NCBI GenBank assembly: GCA_020310875.1
Contig: CM035407.1
Coordinates: 68,513,158 to 68,577,157, forward strand
DNA: 64,000 nucleotides
Source of the DNA: Ceratopteris richardii
Lineage: Eukaryota; Streptophyta; Polypodiopsida; Polypodiales; Pteridaceae
Direction: 5' to 3'
Shown here: in pieces, positions 53,798-64,000 of the stretch
How the letters are laid out: the number at the start of each line of letters is the position of its first letter
Numbering within the stretch: position 1 is the stretch's first letter
Position numbers and translations under genes: made by a program
Notes under the pieces: model-generated
What the model saw: only the letters and a program-made list of their open reading frames with translations
Told to the model about the DNA's origin: nothing
The model's database searches: none

Positions 53798-55809
53798 TCA
53801 ATCTTCAAGTACATCCTGCAATCGAATCATAGATTTGAACCTGCAAAGTTTGGTCCCATCCAAAGCTTTAGTCAGCAAATCTGCACATTGCATATTGGTT
53901 GACACATAGGTTAGCTGAATGTCCTTGCTTAGCAACTTCTCCCTCACATAATGATAATGAACTTCTATGTGTTTGGTCCTGGCATGATAGATAGGATTAG
54001 CTGCAAGGTGAAGAGAACTTGTATTATCTCCAAAGATAATTGGAGGCCTAGTATATAAACCCAATTCTGTGTACAAAAGCTTAATCCAAATTGCTTCTTG
54101 AGTGGCATTAGCTAGCCCTCTATACTCTGCTTCTGTAGAAGACAATGCAACAATTGGTTGCTTCTTTGCAGACCATGAAATTGGTTTGTCACCTGCAAAA
54201 GAAATGTATCTTGAAGTGCTTCTTCTATCATCCTTGCATCCTGCTCAATCTGCATCTGAATAAACTTTTATATCAATATCTGAAGTGTAAGGAAAGTATA
54301 AACCATGGTTCTGTGTACCCTTGAGATACTTCAAGATCCTTTTTGCAGCCTCTAAGTGAGGTATCCTTGGCTTGTGCATAACTTGACTTAGCACACTAAC
54401 TCCATATGCAATATCAATTCTTGTAAGAGTAGCATAGTTCAAGATACCTACCATACTTTGATAACCTGTAATGTCTTGGACTTCATCACCTTCATGGGCA
54501 CTTAGCTTTAGGTTCACCTCCATTGGAGTGCTTGGTGCTTTAGCATCCTGCAATTGAAATTTCTTCAACATGTTCTGCACATACTTCTTCTGAGTAATGT
54601 ATATCCCTAAATTAGTGTAGACTAATTCAAGTCCCAAAAAATACTTCAATAATCCAAGATCATTGATCTTGAATTCCTTCATCATCTGACTTTTGATGCT
54701 TCTGATTCCATTGCCATCATTGCCTATAATGATAATGTCATCAACATAAACACAAAGATAGATTACCTCTGAATTACTTCTCTTAATGAACAGAGAAGTG
54801 TCAGCCTTACTCATGACAAAACCTTGGTCTTGGAGGTATGTAGTTAGCCTGTAATTCCATGCCCTAGGTGCCTGCTTCAATCCATATAAAGCCTTCTTTA
54901 ATTTGCAAACATAAGTTACCTTCTTAGGGTCTTCATAGCCAGGAGGTTGTGACATATAAACCTCTTCTGAGATCCATCCATTCAAGAAAGCATTCTTGAC
55001 ATCCAATTGGTACATGTTCCAATTCTTTGATGTAGCCACACTAACCAACACTCTGATTGTTGGCATCTTGGCCATAGGAGAAAATTTCTCTTCATAGTCA
55101 ATGCCTTGGGTTTGTGCAAAACCCTTGGCTACCAATCTGGCCTTGTACCTGTTAATTCTGCCATCAGAATTTCTTTTCAATTTATAGATCCATTTGGATC
55201 CTATTACCTTCATGGAGTCCTTCTTGGGTACCAATTCCCATGTATCACTCTCCTTGAGTGCTTCAATCTCCTCATCCATAGCTTCTTTCCATTCTGACTT
55301 TGTGATTGCTTCTTCATATGAACCTGGTTCTTCATTTGACAAATCCTTTGCAAGATAAATTGAATGTTTAGTAACAAGAGATGTATCATACCCATATCCG
55401 ATAGGTTTTTTGCTTTCTCTTTGAGACCTTCTAATTGATTGAGTTGAAGATTCTGGTATGTCCTCGAGCTTCTTCATCTTCATTTTTCCTTTGGAATTCC
55501 ATGCCTTGAACTCTTCAAGGTTGATTTTATCTTCATCATCTGAACTTGACTCTCCATTCTGAGTAGGTTCCTCCTTTGTAAGTTTTGGAAATTCTTCTTC
55601 CAAATCATAGGGTAGTTTGACCTTCTTGCTTTCATTCTCATACCAAGAATCATTCTCATCAAACATCACATCTTTGCTTACCATAAATCCCTTATTGGTA
55701 GGGTTAAAAAACCTATAACCTTTTTTATTTAAATCATATCCAATGAAAATACATTTTTCAGCCTTTGGATCTAGCTTTCCTCTTACTTGTGAAGGAATGT
55801 GTACATATG
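53798..55809 (-). pseudogene. pol: Copia polyprotein 3' part: integrase end, RT, RNase H
   Basis: From the integrase C-terminal region (YVHIPSQVRGKLDPKAEKC) through RT (WIYKLKRNSDG, YQLDVKNAFLNG, CVYVDDIIII) to RNase H (KVYSDAD, LSSTEAEYRGL, ADLLTKAL) and stop at 53798. One in-frame TGA at 54245-54247 stands where copia proteins have Trp (DADW), a G-to-A change; the frame continues unshifted. Codons upstream of 55809 belong to the LTR of D, so an apparent start there is spurious. Confidence 0.88.
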
Positions 55810-56514
55810 TGTTGGAACTGAAGGACTCACTAGGCAAGGAAGCTTATGAAGGGAGTCAGAGAGAAGAGAAAGTACAAGCAGATAGAGCAGTCAACGACGA
55901 TCTGGCAAGTAGGCCAATATTTTTTCAAGATACTAACGCATATAAAAGAGGTGGACACACATGGAGAAGGAGCAAGTTGGGAGCTCCAGGAAATGTATGT
56001 CAACATGTTAATAGAAACCCCTACAAAAATAGTTGATTTTCATCACTAAAAACCATTGTAAATACCAATTCACATTTTTGTAGCTCAATTTTGTGCAAGC
56101 CAAGGAGTCCTTGAGCTTGAGGAGCTTTAGAAGTATCTACCTATCAGTTTTCACATTTTTTAGACTTTGTTTGAACCTCCAAATAGGGCAGAGAACCTAA
56201 TTTTTAACTAGACCGGACACTAGGTCTGGACAAGGCCAAAACCTAGTCAAAAACTATAAATAGAGCTAGAGAGCTCATTTTTCGGGCTAGCTTGTAATTG
56301 AATTGAACTTGTAAGAGCTTTTTGAAAGTAATCTAAGAACTCCATTGCTTCTCACTCTTTGTCTTACTGTGTGTGCGTGTGTGTGTGTATGTGTGTGCAT
56401 GCTAGTGTGCTTCTCACTCACGCACTTGTGCCTTCACTTGCTCGAGGTCTTCATACCATCCTCACGTCTTCCCCGATTGACATTAAAGGAGGTGCTACTC
56501 ATCACTGAGCTACA
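55810..56514 (+). repeat. Element D 5' LTR (705 bp)
   Basis: Begins TGTTGGAACTG and ends GAGCTACA. Related to the LTRs of B and C, most clearly in the hairpin (56096-56119, with compensatory changes), the TATA block and the TG-rich tract (about 56369-56397). Confidence 0.88.
56255..56263 (+). promoter_or_regulatory. TATA box of element D 5' LTR
   Basis: TATAAATAG followed by AGCTAGAGAGCTC, as in B and C. Confidence 0.68.
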
Positions 56515-56522
56515 CCAAATTT

Positions 56523-56542
56523 TGGCGCCGTTTCCGGGGATC
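56523..56542 (+). other. Element D primer binding site (tRNA-Asp, one mismatch)
   Basis: TGGCGCCGTTTCCGGGGATC, eight bases after the LTR; T replaces G of the B site. Confidence 0.82.
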
Positions 56543-56600
56543 GAGCTTTGAGGACGAGCGTGTAATGGTAAGACGTAGGTTTAAGACGTTGGCGTTGTAG

Positions 56601-56807
56601 GTAATCTCTTTACTTTTCTTATTTTTCTCTTTCTTACCTCACCAACATCATCATCACCACCTCCCACCTCCATCTCCATCATCGCGAAAATTTTCAGTTG
56701 GATTATATCACCTTCTCCACCTCATTTCCCTCATTCCACTTGTGAGAGAGAGCGAGAGAGAGATATTGTGTGCGTTGTTTTTGCTTGTTTCTAGAGATTT
56801 CTTGCAG
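56601..56807 (+). other. Putative leader intron of element D
   Basis: Donor TTGTAG|GTAATC, acceptor GATTTCTTGCAG|GTAC; same place and similar length as in B and C. Confidence 0.45.
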
Positions 56808-56882
56808 GTACTGGCAGCATCATCATCTCCAGCACTCCACGTAGGTACGAAACGTCACGAAACTGTCTCTGTGTCGCCGGCC

Positions 56883-57510
56883 TCTGTCGATCACGATCGA
56901 CAGAAAAATCGCCCATTTGGTAAAACAAAGTGCACCACCATAATCCACATGATGAGCACATTCTAAATCACTAAAAATAGTTAAAAAATTCTGTGTTTCT
57001 CTGTCAATCGCGACCGACACCATCGATCGCGATCGACACCCACGATCGACAGACCCTGTCAATCGCGATCGACAGACCTGTCAATCGCGATCGACAGACC
57101 TGTCGATCGCAACCGACAGACCCCACGACCGACTGACTGCCACATAGGACCCTGTCAATCGTGATTGACACCGTCGATCGCGATCGACAGCCACGATCGA
57201 CACCTCTGTCAGTCGCGATTGACGCCGTCGATCGCGACCAACTGAATTTCAACGATTGATTGACTTTTTCGCGTAGCCACGTGTCCATCGCGATGGACAC
57301 AGCCCCGATCGACTGAATTCACAGCGAAAAACCCGGAAAAAGTGTCGATCACGATTGATACCATTGATCATGATTGACAGGACTCACGACCGACTCTGTC
57401 GATCGCGATTGACACTGTCAATCGCGACTAACGTGTTGATCGCGATCGACAGGCCCCGACGGACACCTCTGTCAATCGCGATTGACAGACCTGTCGATCA
57501 CGATTGACAG
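56883..57510 (+). repeat. Element D leader array of ATCGCGAT palindromes
   Basis: About twenty units near CTGTCRATCGCGATYGACAG; dense from 57001, with one outlier at 56883. The best is a 16-base perfect palindrome GTCGATCGCGATCGAC at 57173-57188. Several units have C-to-T or G-to-A changes in the CG core. Confidence 0.84.
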
Positions 57511-58389
57511 GCTTTTCGGCAAAAAAATTAGGGTTAATATTTCCAAGTCTTTGGGGGAGTTTTGGGCATAATTAGAGAGTCATTAGTGATTTGTGAGGTC
57601 CCTACACATGTGTTTTTGAGAAAAATCCTATGATCTGTTAGCCTGTTTGAACCCTGTTTTAGCACCAGAACTCTGAACTGGCATAACTTTCTCATATGAA
57701 ATCCAATTGCTGTGATTCTTTTCTTGTTGGAAAGCTCGTGGGGAGTACAACCAAAACTTCCACTCGTTACGGTTAAATTAAGATCAGGATTATTAGATAG
57801 GGTATTTTGAAGTTGACCATACTCGGGGTAGGAAAACTAAAGGATCCTTGAGATTGTTTTCCATAAAGGCAAAAGGTAAGTTGGTCTGTGAACTATATGC
57901 ATGAAAGTGATTTGTCTCTCCTTTGGATTTAAGTCTTGAGCTAATCTTGGGACTGATACAGGTCTATTGCTCGCAAGGGCTTTGTGCAAGCTTGAGAATT
58001 AGGTTCTCGAGCACTGAAGAACAAGGGATCAGCAAGAAAGGTCGGAATATCCTCAACTCCCTTTGTCAATTCCTAGCTTAGGCTAAGAACTACTAGTGAT
58101 AGGAGTAGGCCAGGACGGCGATAGGCATTTATCAAGTGAAGACTACCTAAATACTCAAGTTCAAGCTAACGACATAATCCTTGTACGGTCGAGAACTTCA
58201 AAGGAAAAGAACTTAACGTGGAACGTTCAACTTCAAGTGCAGAAATACACTCAAGTATACCTGACGACGTGATATCAGACAAGAACATAAACACGATAAT
58301 CAACTAAAAAAGGAATCAAGTAAGTGATACAAAAGAACTCAGCAACGAGGTTGTACTTTGGGCAAAAATTGGGCTACTGAAATAGGCAT
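57511..58389 (+). other. Element D leader between palindrome array and gag
   Basis: No gene seen. Shares with B and C a CATAACTTTCTCAT segment near 57681-57695 and the conserved block with TCAATTCCTAGCTTAGG at 58051-58087. A possible acceptor (TGATACAG|GTCTATTGC) lies at about 57962. Confidence 0.5.
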
Positions 58390-58890
58390 ATGAACCTTAG
58401 ATCAGGACGGCATCTAGTAAGGGATAGACAAAGCCTTAGGTCTTCAGAGGCTAGTGTCAATCATACTGCTAGGTCTTGGGCCCAGCAGTTGAGCCATCAC
58501 TCGCATTACCCTAGCTCTGAGACTAGTGAATCAGAGATGTCTCAAGGGATGGACAGACCTATAGGAAGTTCAGGTGTGCCATATCTGTATAGGGTGGAAG
58601 GCCCCTACAAGACGCAGTTGGAATACATTAGGACCAACCGATTAGGTGCTAGCATCTATGAGGACGACCTAGGAAGATCCGTGATCCAGATTAAAAACCC
58701 TGACCAATCCATTGGACTAGAGCACCCAGCTGTCAAGTTTGAAAATGGAGCATACCTAGATAAGGAAGGGACAATATATGTAGTCACCAGTCACCCAGAT
58801 AGGACAGATGAATTTGGGAATGTGATCTCAAAAGTGGATTTAGGTGACTTGGAGCAAGGAAACATGGGTGTAGAACCTAGAACCCCCTGA
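58390..58890 (+). pseudogene. gag: Element D gag N-terminus, ended by TGA
   Basis: 166 residues from MNLRSGRHLVRDRQS. It ends CCC TGA GGC where B reads Arg (RTPRGKS), i.e. CGA to TGA. The frame continues open downstream. Confidence 0.83.
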
Positions 58891-61800
58891 GGCAAATCTG
58901 TTCTCACTAGGATTATCACACCAGAGTGGATTCCTCAGGATAACAAGAGTATAGATCTGCTTCTGAACCAAGAGACTGACGAAGCCTTTTGGAGGTATAA
59001 ATCTGATCGGCCAATTGATATAGGAACAATCATGATCTATGAGTTTAAAGATCCAGATAGCCCAGGCAGAGTGACCTACCTAGATCACGCTTCAGAGAGG
59101 ATCTTTGTGGTTACAGAACATGATAGACATGCTTACACTTGGAAGGGTGAATTCGTCTTCTCCCAACCAATATCGAACGTGTCCTATGGTCACCCTGGAG
59201 CTGGAACATCCCAAGCTCATGGAACTCAAAGAGACAGAAGTAGAGATAGGCCAGAAGTAAGCTTTGCCAACCCAGGGGGCAGAGAACGAACGAGGACCGA
59301 AACAAATAGAGTAGAACCTGAGGTACTTAGAGCTCCCAAGAATCAAAGAAATGCGGATGAGTTTCCTCTACCACGACCTAGAGAGCACACAAGGACTTTG
59401 AGACCGACTCAGCTAGTTAAGTCCATGAAGAACTACTTCGATGGTACTGGAGATCCATACGATCATGTGGCTGAGTTTAGGCAAGTCTTGAGAGCTGAAC
59501 AAGTAGAAGATCTGTTCACGCAGTACAATGCCTTTGCTCTAACCCTTAGGAACACAGCCCTTACGTGGTTCCAACCATTGAATGAGAGACAGTTCAGGTG
59601 CATAGACCAACTCCTAGAGGCTTTCATTATTGAATTCTCTAAGAGTGGCATTAGACATAATACCTCCTCATTAATTCACAGTTTCAAGCAGACCCCTCAA
59701 GAGACCGTGAGACTTGCAGGAAGAAGATTTAGGCAATATCTTGAAAGATGCCCTGTTTCGAAGCTACCCACACCAGCTAAGCAAGTGGCTCTATTCTTGG
59801 ACGACTTGCTAAGTACCAAATTGAGATCTTATGTGTACTTGAAGGACCCTAGGACCATAGAGGAGTGTGTACGCATGTGCATTGACATCGAGGATAACCT
59901 AGGGGAGGAGTTGGAGCTTTCCAAGATATATAAAGATTCAGATAGTGCCTCTAGCCTCTCTTCCACGCAATCCCCATCAATTGAGGAACTCGCAGAGAAA
60001 GTGGCACAAAAACTAGGTGTCTCTAGCAAACAGACCCCAAGGTTTGCCCTAGTGAAGAGGTGCTATACATGCGGTGGTGACCATATGGCGAATGCATGTC
60101 CCATTATGGCTCAACCCCAAGTAAATCCTAGTAGCCAGTACTGCACCATAGAGCGAAGATACACAAATCACTCAGCACAAGACTGCCCATACAATAAGCA
60201 AGCGATTAGGCAAAACTACCCTCAGCCATACCCTCAACAAGGCAGATACCAAAATCAGTACCCCCAACAAGAGTATACTAGACCTCAGCAAAATTACCAA
60301 CCACAATATCAGACCCAACTGAGACCCCAGCCAGTGCTAGCACAACAATCACCTACTCCTACTAATGTGATCCCTGTAAAGTATGCAGCTGCAGAAGAAA
60401 AACTGAATAGGGCCATTGTGCTAGTAACCCCAATGCTATCAGAAAGTGACCCCAGTGACCATAGTTTTGATTCTACACATAAGGACAAGGAAAGTGAAGG
60501 AGCAAGTCTTCCTGCCCAGGAAGCCTATGTTCCGGAAGCCGATGTGCCTAACTCTACGGAGCTAGACACATCATCTTCTATGAATCGATTCACACGAGAA
60601 TTCCTACGAGAGATTCAAGAAGACAAATGGGCTAAAGAAAGTGAAGTCCCTCCTCCAATTGAACTTGTGGATGATGCACATGACCAATTCCCACAAGACA
60701 TCCCATCCATTTATGAGGAGCAGGAGAGCACCCACTCTCAGGAAAGATTAGACTTTGAGTCTAACTCTCTACAAGAATTACCCCACTTCATAGGCCCATG
60801 GGAAGCTAAGTCTACTTATATGAGAGCACCCACGGTCATGGTACGAAATGAGGACTCAGTCATACCTAAGAACATAGAGGTAGTGAAAAACACTAAAGTA
60901 CAATGCAACCTCACCTTAGAAGAGCTACTCAAAGTAAGGCCAGAGCTATGGAAACATGTAGCCAAACAAGTACCAGAAATAGCCAAACCTCGTTCCCAGG
61001 TAGGATCCCAGAGAACAGTGCCAGAAATACCATTGGACAAGATAGGAGACATGAGTGAGGGCGAAGAGGGAAACACATATCTTCCTATCACCCATCAAGG
61101 ATACACCACCAAGGCCATTCTAGACTCAGGCGCAGGTGTTGCAATTTCTACCACCTCCCTATGGAAGCGTTGGGGCAAGCCAGCACTCAGGCCCACAAGG
61201 ATGAAATTGCAAATGGCCGATGGTCACATAGAGAGACCCCTAGAGTTGTTAGAAGGAATAACTCTCACCACCTGTGGTGTTGAGTTCGAGCACACATTTG
61301 CTATATGTGACTTCAGCAACTATCATGCATATGAGATGATCTTGGGACGACCCTTTATGCGACAGTTGCAAGTGGTACACGACTGGGGAACCAACTCCTT
61401 GTACCTACAACACTTAGGTGTTACGACCAAAGTGAATCTCAAAGATTACTCTCATAGAGATGTCCCTCCGATCCAATGGAATCCCATCCATAGAACCAAA
61501 GATGATACGAAATCGGTGCACTCCATAGGATTAGGATCCTCATGGATGCATGAAGACACCCACTTATGGATGTGCAAAATAGCAGTAGAAGAAGAGAAGA
61601 GAGAAGAAGCCAGAGAGATAGGTGCAAAAGAAACACATAGATCAATTCAAGACCCAGCCTATGCACCTGTAGTCTTTCTTGACGAAGAATTTGAACCCCA
61701 CGGCTGGGCAGAAATCCTAGCAACAATGGATGTAGCCATCAATGAGGAACAATGGACACCCCACTATGATGAAGATGGCTATGACATTTCTGTCTTCTCC

Positions 61801-62448
61801 ATAGAGCCAATCATGGGAGAGGCAGTGTTAGAAGAGTGTGAACCTAGCCCTGATGCATTTGAGGATGCAAGTGACTTCGATCTAGAGTCAATCATTATGG
61901 ACACACCCTTTGCATCAGATGAAGAATACTTCTATGAAGTGGAATTTCAACCCCAGAGACACGGAGAACTTACAAATGATGTAAGGCTAGCCACACAGGT
62001 AACACCTAAGGAAGAAGGAAAGAAAAGGAAGAAGAGAGAAGTCACGCCAGGAGAGAAAGAATCTTTGTTTGAGGTCCCGGAAAATTTTAAGAAGTATGAG
62101 ATAGACGGCAGGAGAGTCATGATAAGAATGCCTAAACGAGAGGCACAATCAGGAGAGGCCTATGATAACAAAGAAACCACCAAGAAAATAGTAGTGGCCC
62201 TGAAAGAAGGAGAGGAGAGATGCACATACATAGGCCATGACCTGACAGAAGAGGAAGAGCAAGAGCTAATAGCCTTGCTAAGAGAATACAAAGATGTATT
62301 CGCTTGGAGTTACAAGGATTTGAAAGGAGTGGACCCTGACATATGCTCACACACTATCCCCATGACCTCAGATGCCAAACCCTCTAAGCAAAAGCCATAC
62401 ACATATAATGATAATTATGTTGCTAAGATCAAAGAGGAGAAAAGATAG
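58891..62448 (+). pseudogene. gag-pol: Element D gag, protease 1 and start of RT
   Basis: Same frame as 58390-58890; the first ATG is at 59032. Contains the Gag core (LRPTQLVKSMKNYFDG), knuckle CYTCGGDHMANAC, and the degenerate CTIERRYTNHSAQDC. At about 60480 it jumps (FDSTH to KDKESEG) over the region that holds knuckles 2 and 3 in B, an in-frame deletion of about 0.9 kb relative to B. Protease 1 (ILDSGAGVAIST, MILGRPFMRQL) and the spacer follow. One extra base at KIKEEK, in an A-rich run near 62440, ends the frame early in RT. Confidence 0.85.
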
Positions 62449-64000
62449 ACTGGTTGAAGCTGGATTCATCTATGAAATTGAGCACACTGAGTGGGTATCC
62501 CCCATCGTAGTGGTGCCCAAGAAAAATGGAAAGTTGTGTGTACGCATTAACTTAAAGAAGGTCAATGCAGCCACAATTAGAGATAACTATCCGCTTCCTA
62601 TCACAGAGCATCTCTTAGAAAGAGTAGCAGGAAAGGAAGTGTACAGCTTCCTTGATGGATTTTCAGGCTACAATCAAGTAGCCATAGTTCCAGAAGATCA
62701 GCATAAGACGGCTTTTGCCACCGAATGGGGCATTTTTGCCTTTAGAGTAATGCCATTTGGGCTTACCAATGCACCAGCTACCTTCCAGAGACTAATGTGC
62801 CATGTATTCAAAGAGTTCCTGAGGAAGAACTTAGAAGTCTATGTTGATGATCTTTGTGCTCATTCCAACATCAGGCAAACCCATATTCCTGAACTCAGAC
62901 AAATCTTTGACAAATGTAGAGAATATCAAGTCTATTTGAACCCAGAAAAGTGCGTTTTCATGGTCACGCAAGGCAAGATTCTAAGACACATAGTGTCAAA
63001 GAATGGCATATCCACTGATGAAGAGAAAGTGAGAGCCATAGCCGAGTTACCTAGGCCAAAGAATGTCAAGGAAGTACAAGCTTTCATGGGGCATTGTGGT
63101 TATTACCGACGGTTTATACACATGTATGCCATCATAGCAAAGCCTCTGTATGGACTTTTGACTAACTTTGAGTGGACTGATGAGTGTGAAAATTCCTTCA
63201 ATGAGCTTAAACGAAGATTATGTTCAGCACCAATCTTAACCACACCAGATTGGAATAAGCCTTTCCATGTTCATGTGGATGCATCCAATTATGCTATTGG
63301 GTGTGTACTCGCGCAACCCACCGGTGAAGGTAATATGGATCTTCCAATTGCCTATGCTAGTAGACAATTGAATGCTGCTGAACGAAATTATACCACTACG
63401 GAGAGAGAAGGACTAGGAATGGTATATGCAGTTAAAAAGTTTAGACATTACTTGCTTGCAAATAAGTTTAAATTTTTTATTGACCATCAGGCATTGTTAT
63501 ATCTTGTAAACAAGCCATGCAATACAGGAAGATTAGTAAGATGGTTTCTCTTACTAATGGAATACGACTTTGAGGTTGTGGTAAGGAAAGGTAGGAATCA
63601 CTTGAGAGCAGACCATCTCTCTAGACTCACATCTGGAGAAGCTCCACAAGGAGTGTCAGATGACCTTCCTGATGCTTACTTGTTTAATTTGGAAGTGGTG
63701 CCACAGTGGGCTAAGCCACTAGTGCCAGTATTGACATACGGGCCTAACCATCCAGTAATAAACACACAGGATAGAGAGGTAGTAAAATCCCAAAAGTATC
63801 ACATCATGGCTGGAAGTATGTACAAGCACACAGATCAAGGGATCTTGGCCTGTTGTGTGGAAGAGGATGAGTACACTAAATGGTTGCAACTAGCACATGT
63901 AGGTGCATTAGAGCAACACTACTCAAAGCAATGAACCCTACAGACACTAAGGAGACTAGGAGTGCATTGGCCGACTATGGAAGCTGATGTCCAGAAGTTG
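62372..64000 (+). pseudogene. pol: Element D RT, RNase H and first H2C2 module
   Basis: Homology starts at about 62450 (RLVEAGFIYEIEHTEW), after the frameshift. RT has EVYVDDL; RNase H has HVDASNYAIG, TTTEREGLGM and IDHQALLYL. At 63932-63934 TGA replaces Arg of B (SKHRTLQTL) inside the first H2C2 module, and the same frame continues open to the window end (TLRRLGVHWPTMEADV). Confidence 0.85.

Larger units (their letters stand above)
52711..55809 (-). mobile_element. Ty1/copia element, 3' part, cut by element D
   Basis: The minus strand shows the end of integrase, RT, RNase H, polypurine tract and a 3' LTR (52711-53756). The upstream part is missing at 55809, where element D begins, and presumably lies beyond D. 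It is in the same orientation as the LTR remnant at 33682-34585. Confidence 0.88.
55810..64000 (+). mobile_element. Element D: Ty3/gypsy element of the same lineage, 5' half
   Basis: 5' LTR, primer site, leader with intron and palindrome array, then gag, protease 1, RT, RNase H, and the start of the integrase H2C2 region at the window edge. It is inserted in the copia pol gene in opposite orientation. Two in-frame TGA codons at former Arg positions, one frameshift and an in-frame deletion in gag show it is defective. The 3' end and target duplication are outside the window. Confidence 0.92.

Noticed and set aside
55810..55837. ATG of the copia frame at 55837
   Set aside because: These codons are LTR sequence of element D; copia homology ends at the LTR edge.

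Overview
The window is nuclear DNA of a land plant, made entirely of nested LTR retrotransposons and one long microsatellite. The plant assignment rests on Ty3/gypsy elements primed by tRNA-Asp (primer site TGGCGCCGTTGCCGGGG, as in plant Athila/Tat-type elements) and a plant-type Ty1/copia element. Which plant group it is cannot be read from the sequence. No host gene, tRNA or rRNA was found.

Layout. Element A (minus strand, positions 1 to 33681, its 3' LTR cut by the window edge) is split by element B (plus strand, 13863-31327). A sits in a copia-type LTR remnant (33682-34585). Next comes a (TACACA)n array (34586-37591, resuming 52251-52710), split by element C (minus strand, 37592-52245, perfect target duplication GCATC). 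A copia 3' part follows (52711-55809, minus strand). It is cut by element D (plus strand, 55810 to beyond the window end). Inferred order: copia elements and microsatellite first, then A, C and D; B entered A last.

A, B, C and D are one lineage of giant Ty3/gypsy element. B is intact: LTRs of 648 and 641 bp that by eye differ only by a 7-base deletion, and a single 3143-codon gag-pol frame. The order is Gag with three CX2CX3HX4C knuckles, a first aspartic protease (DSGAG), a conserved spacer, RT (YVDD), RNase H, two tandem H2C2 zinc modules, DDE integrase, a second aspartic protease (DSGAA) after integrase, and a basic tail with repeated IW[IV]PK motifs. Two further frames, ORF2 and ORF3, fill the envelope position. 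They look like a helical domain followed by a coiled-coil protein, not an envelope. A branch point and splice acceptor lie just before ORF2 in A, B and C, which suggests a spliced subgenomic mRNA. ORF2 and ORF3 share one frame, broken by single stops in A and B and fused in C.

Each 5' leader carries dozens of short palindromes built on the same ATCGCGAT core, with arms that differ from element to element. A (1.3% LTR divergence over 227 bp), C (about 3.6%) and D are decayed, in good part by stop codons at former Arg or Trp codons, as expected from cytosine deamination. C has lost most of integrase and all of the second protease; D has lost part of Gag.

The likely working plan is as follows. 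The LTR promoter makes a genomic RNA with a short leader intron. Gag-pol is translated from it and cut by one or both proteases. ORF2/ORF3 come from a spliced RNA. The roles of the second protease, ORF2, ORF3 and the leader palindromes are unknown.
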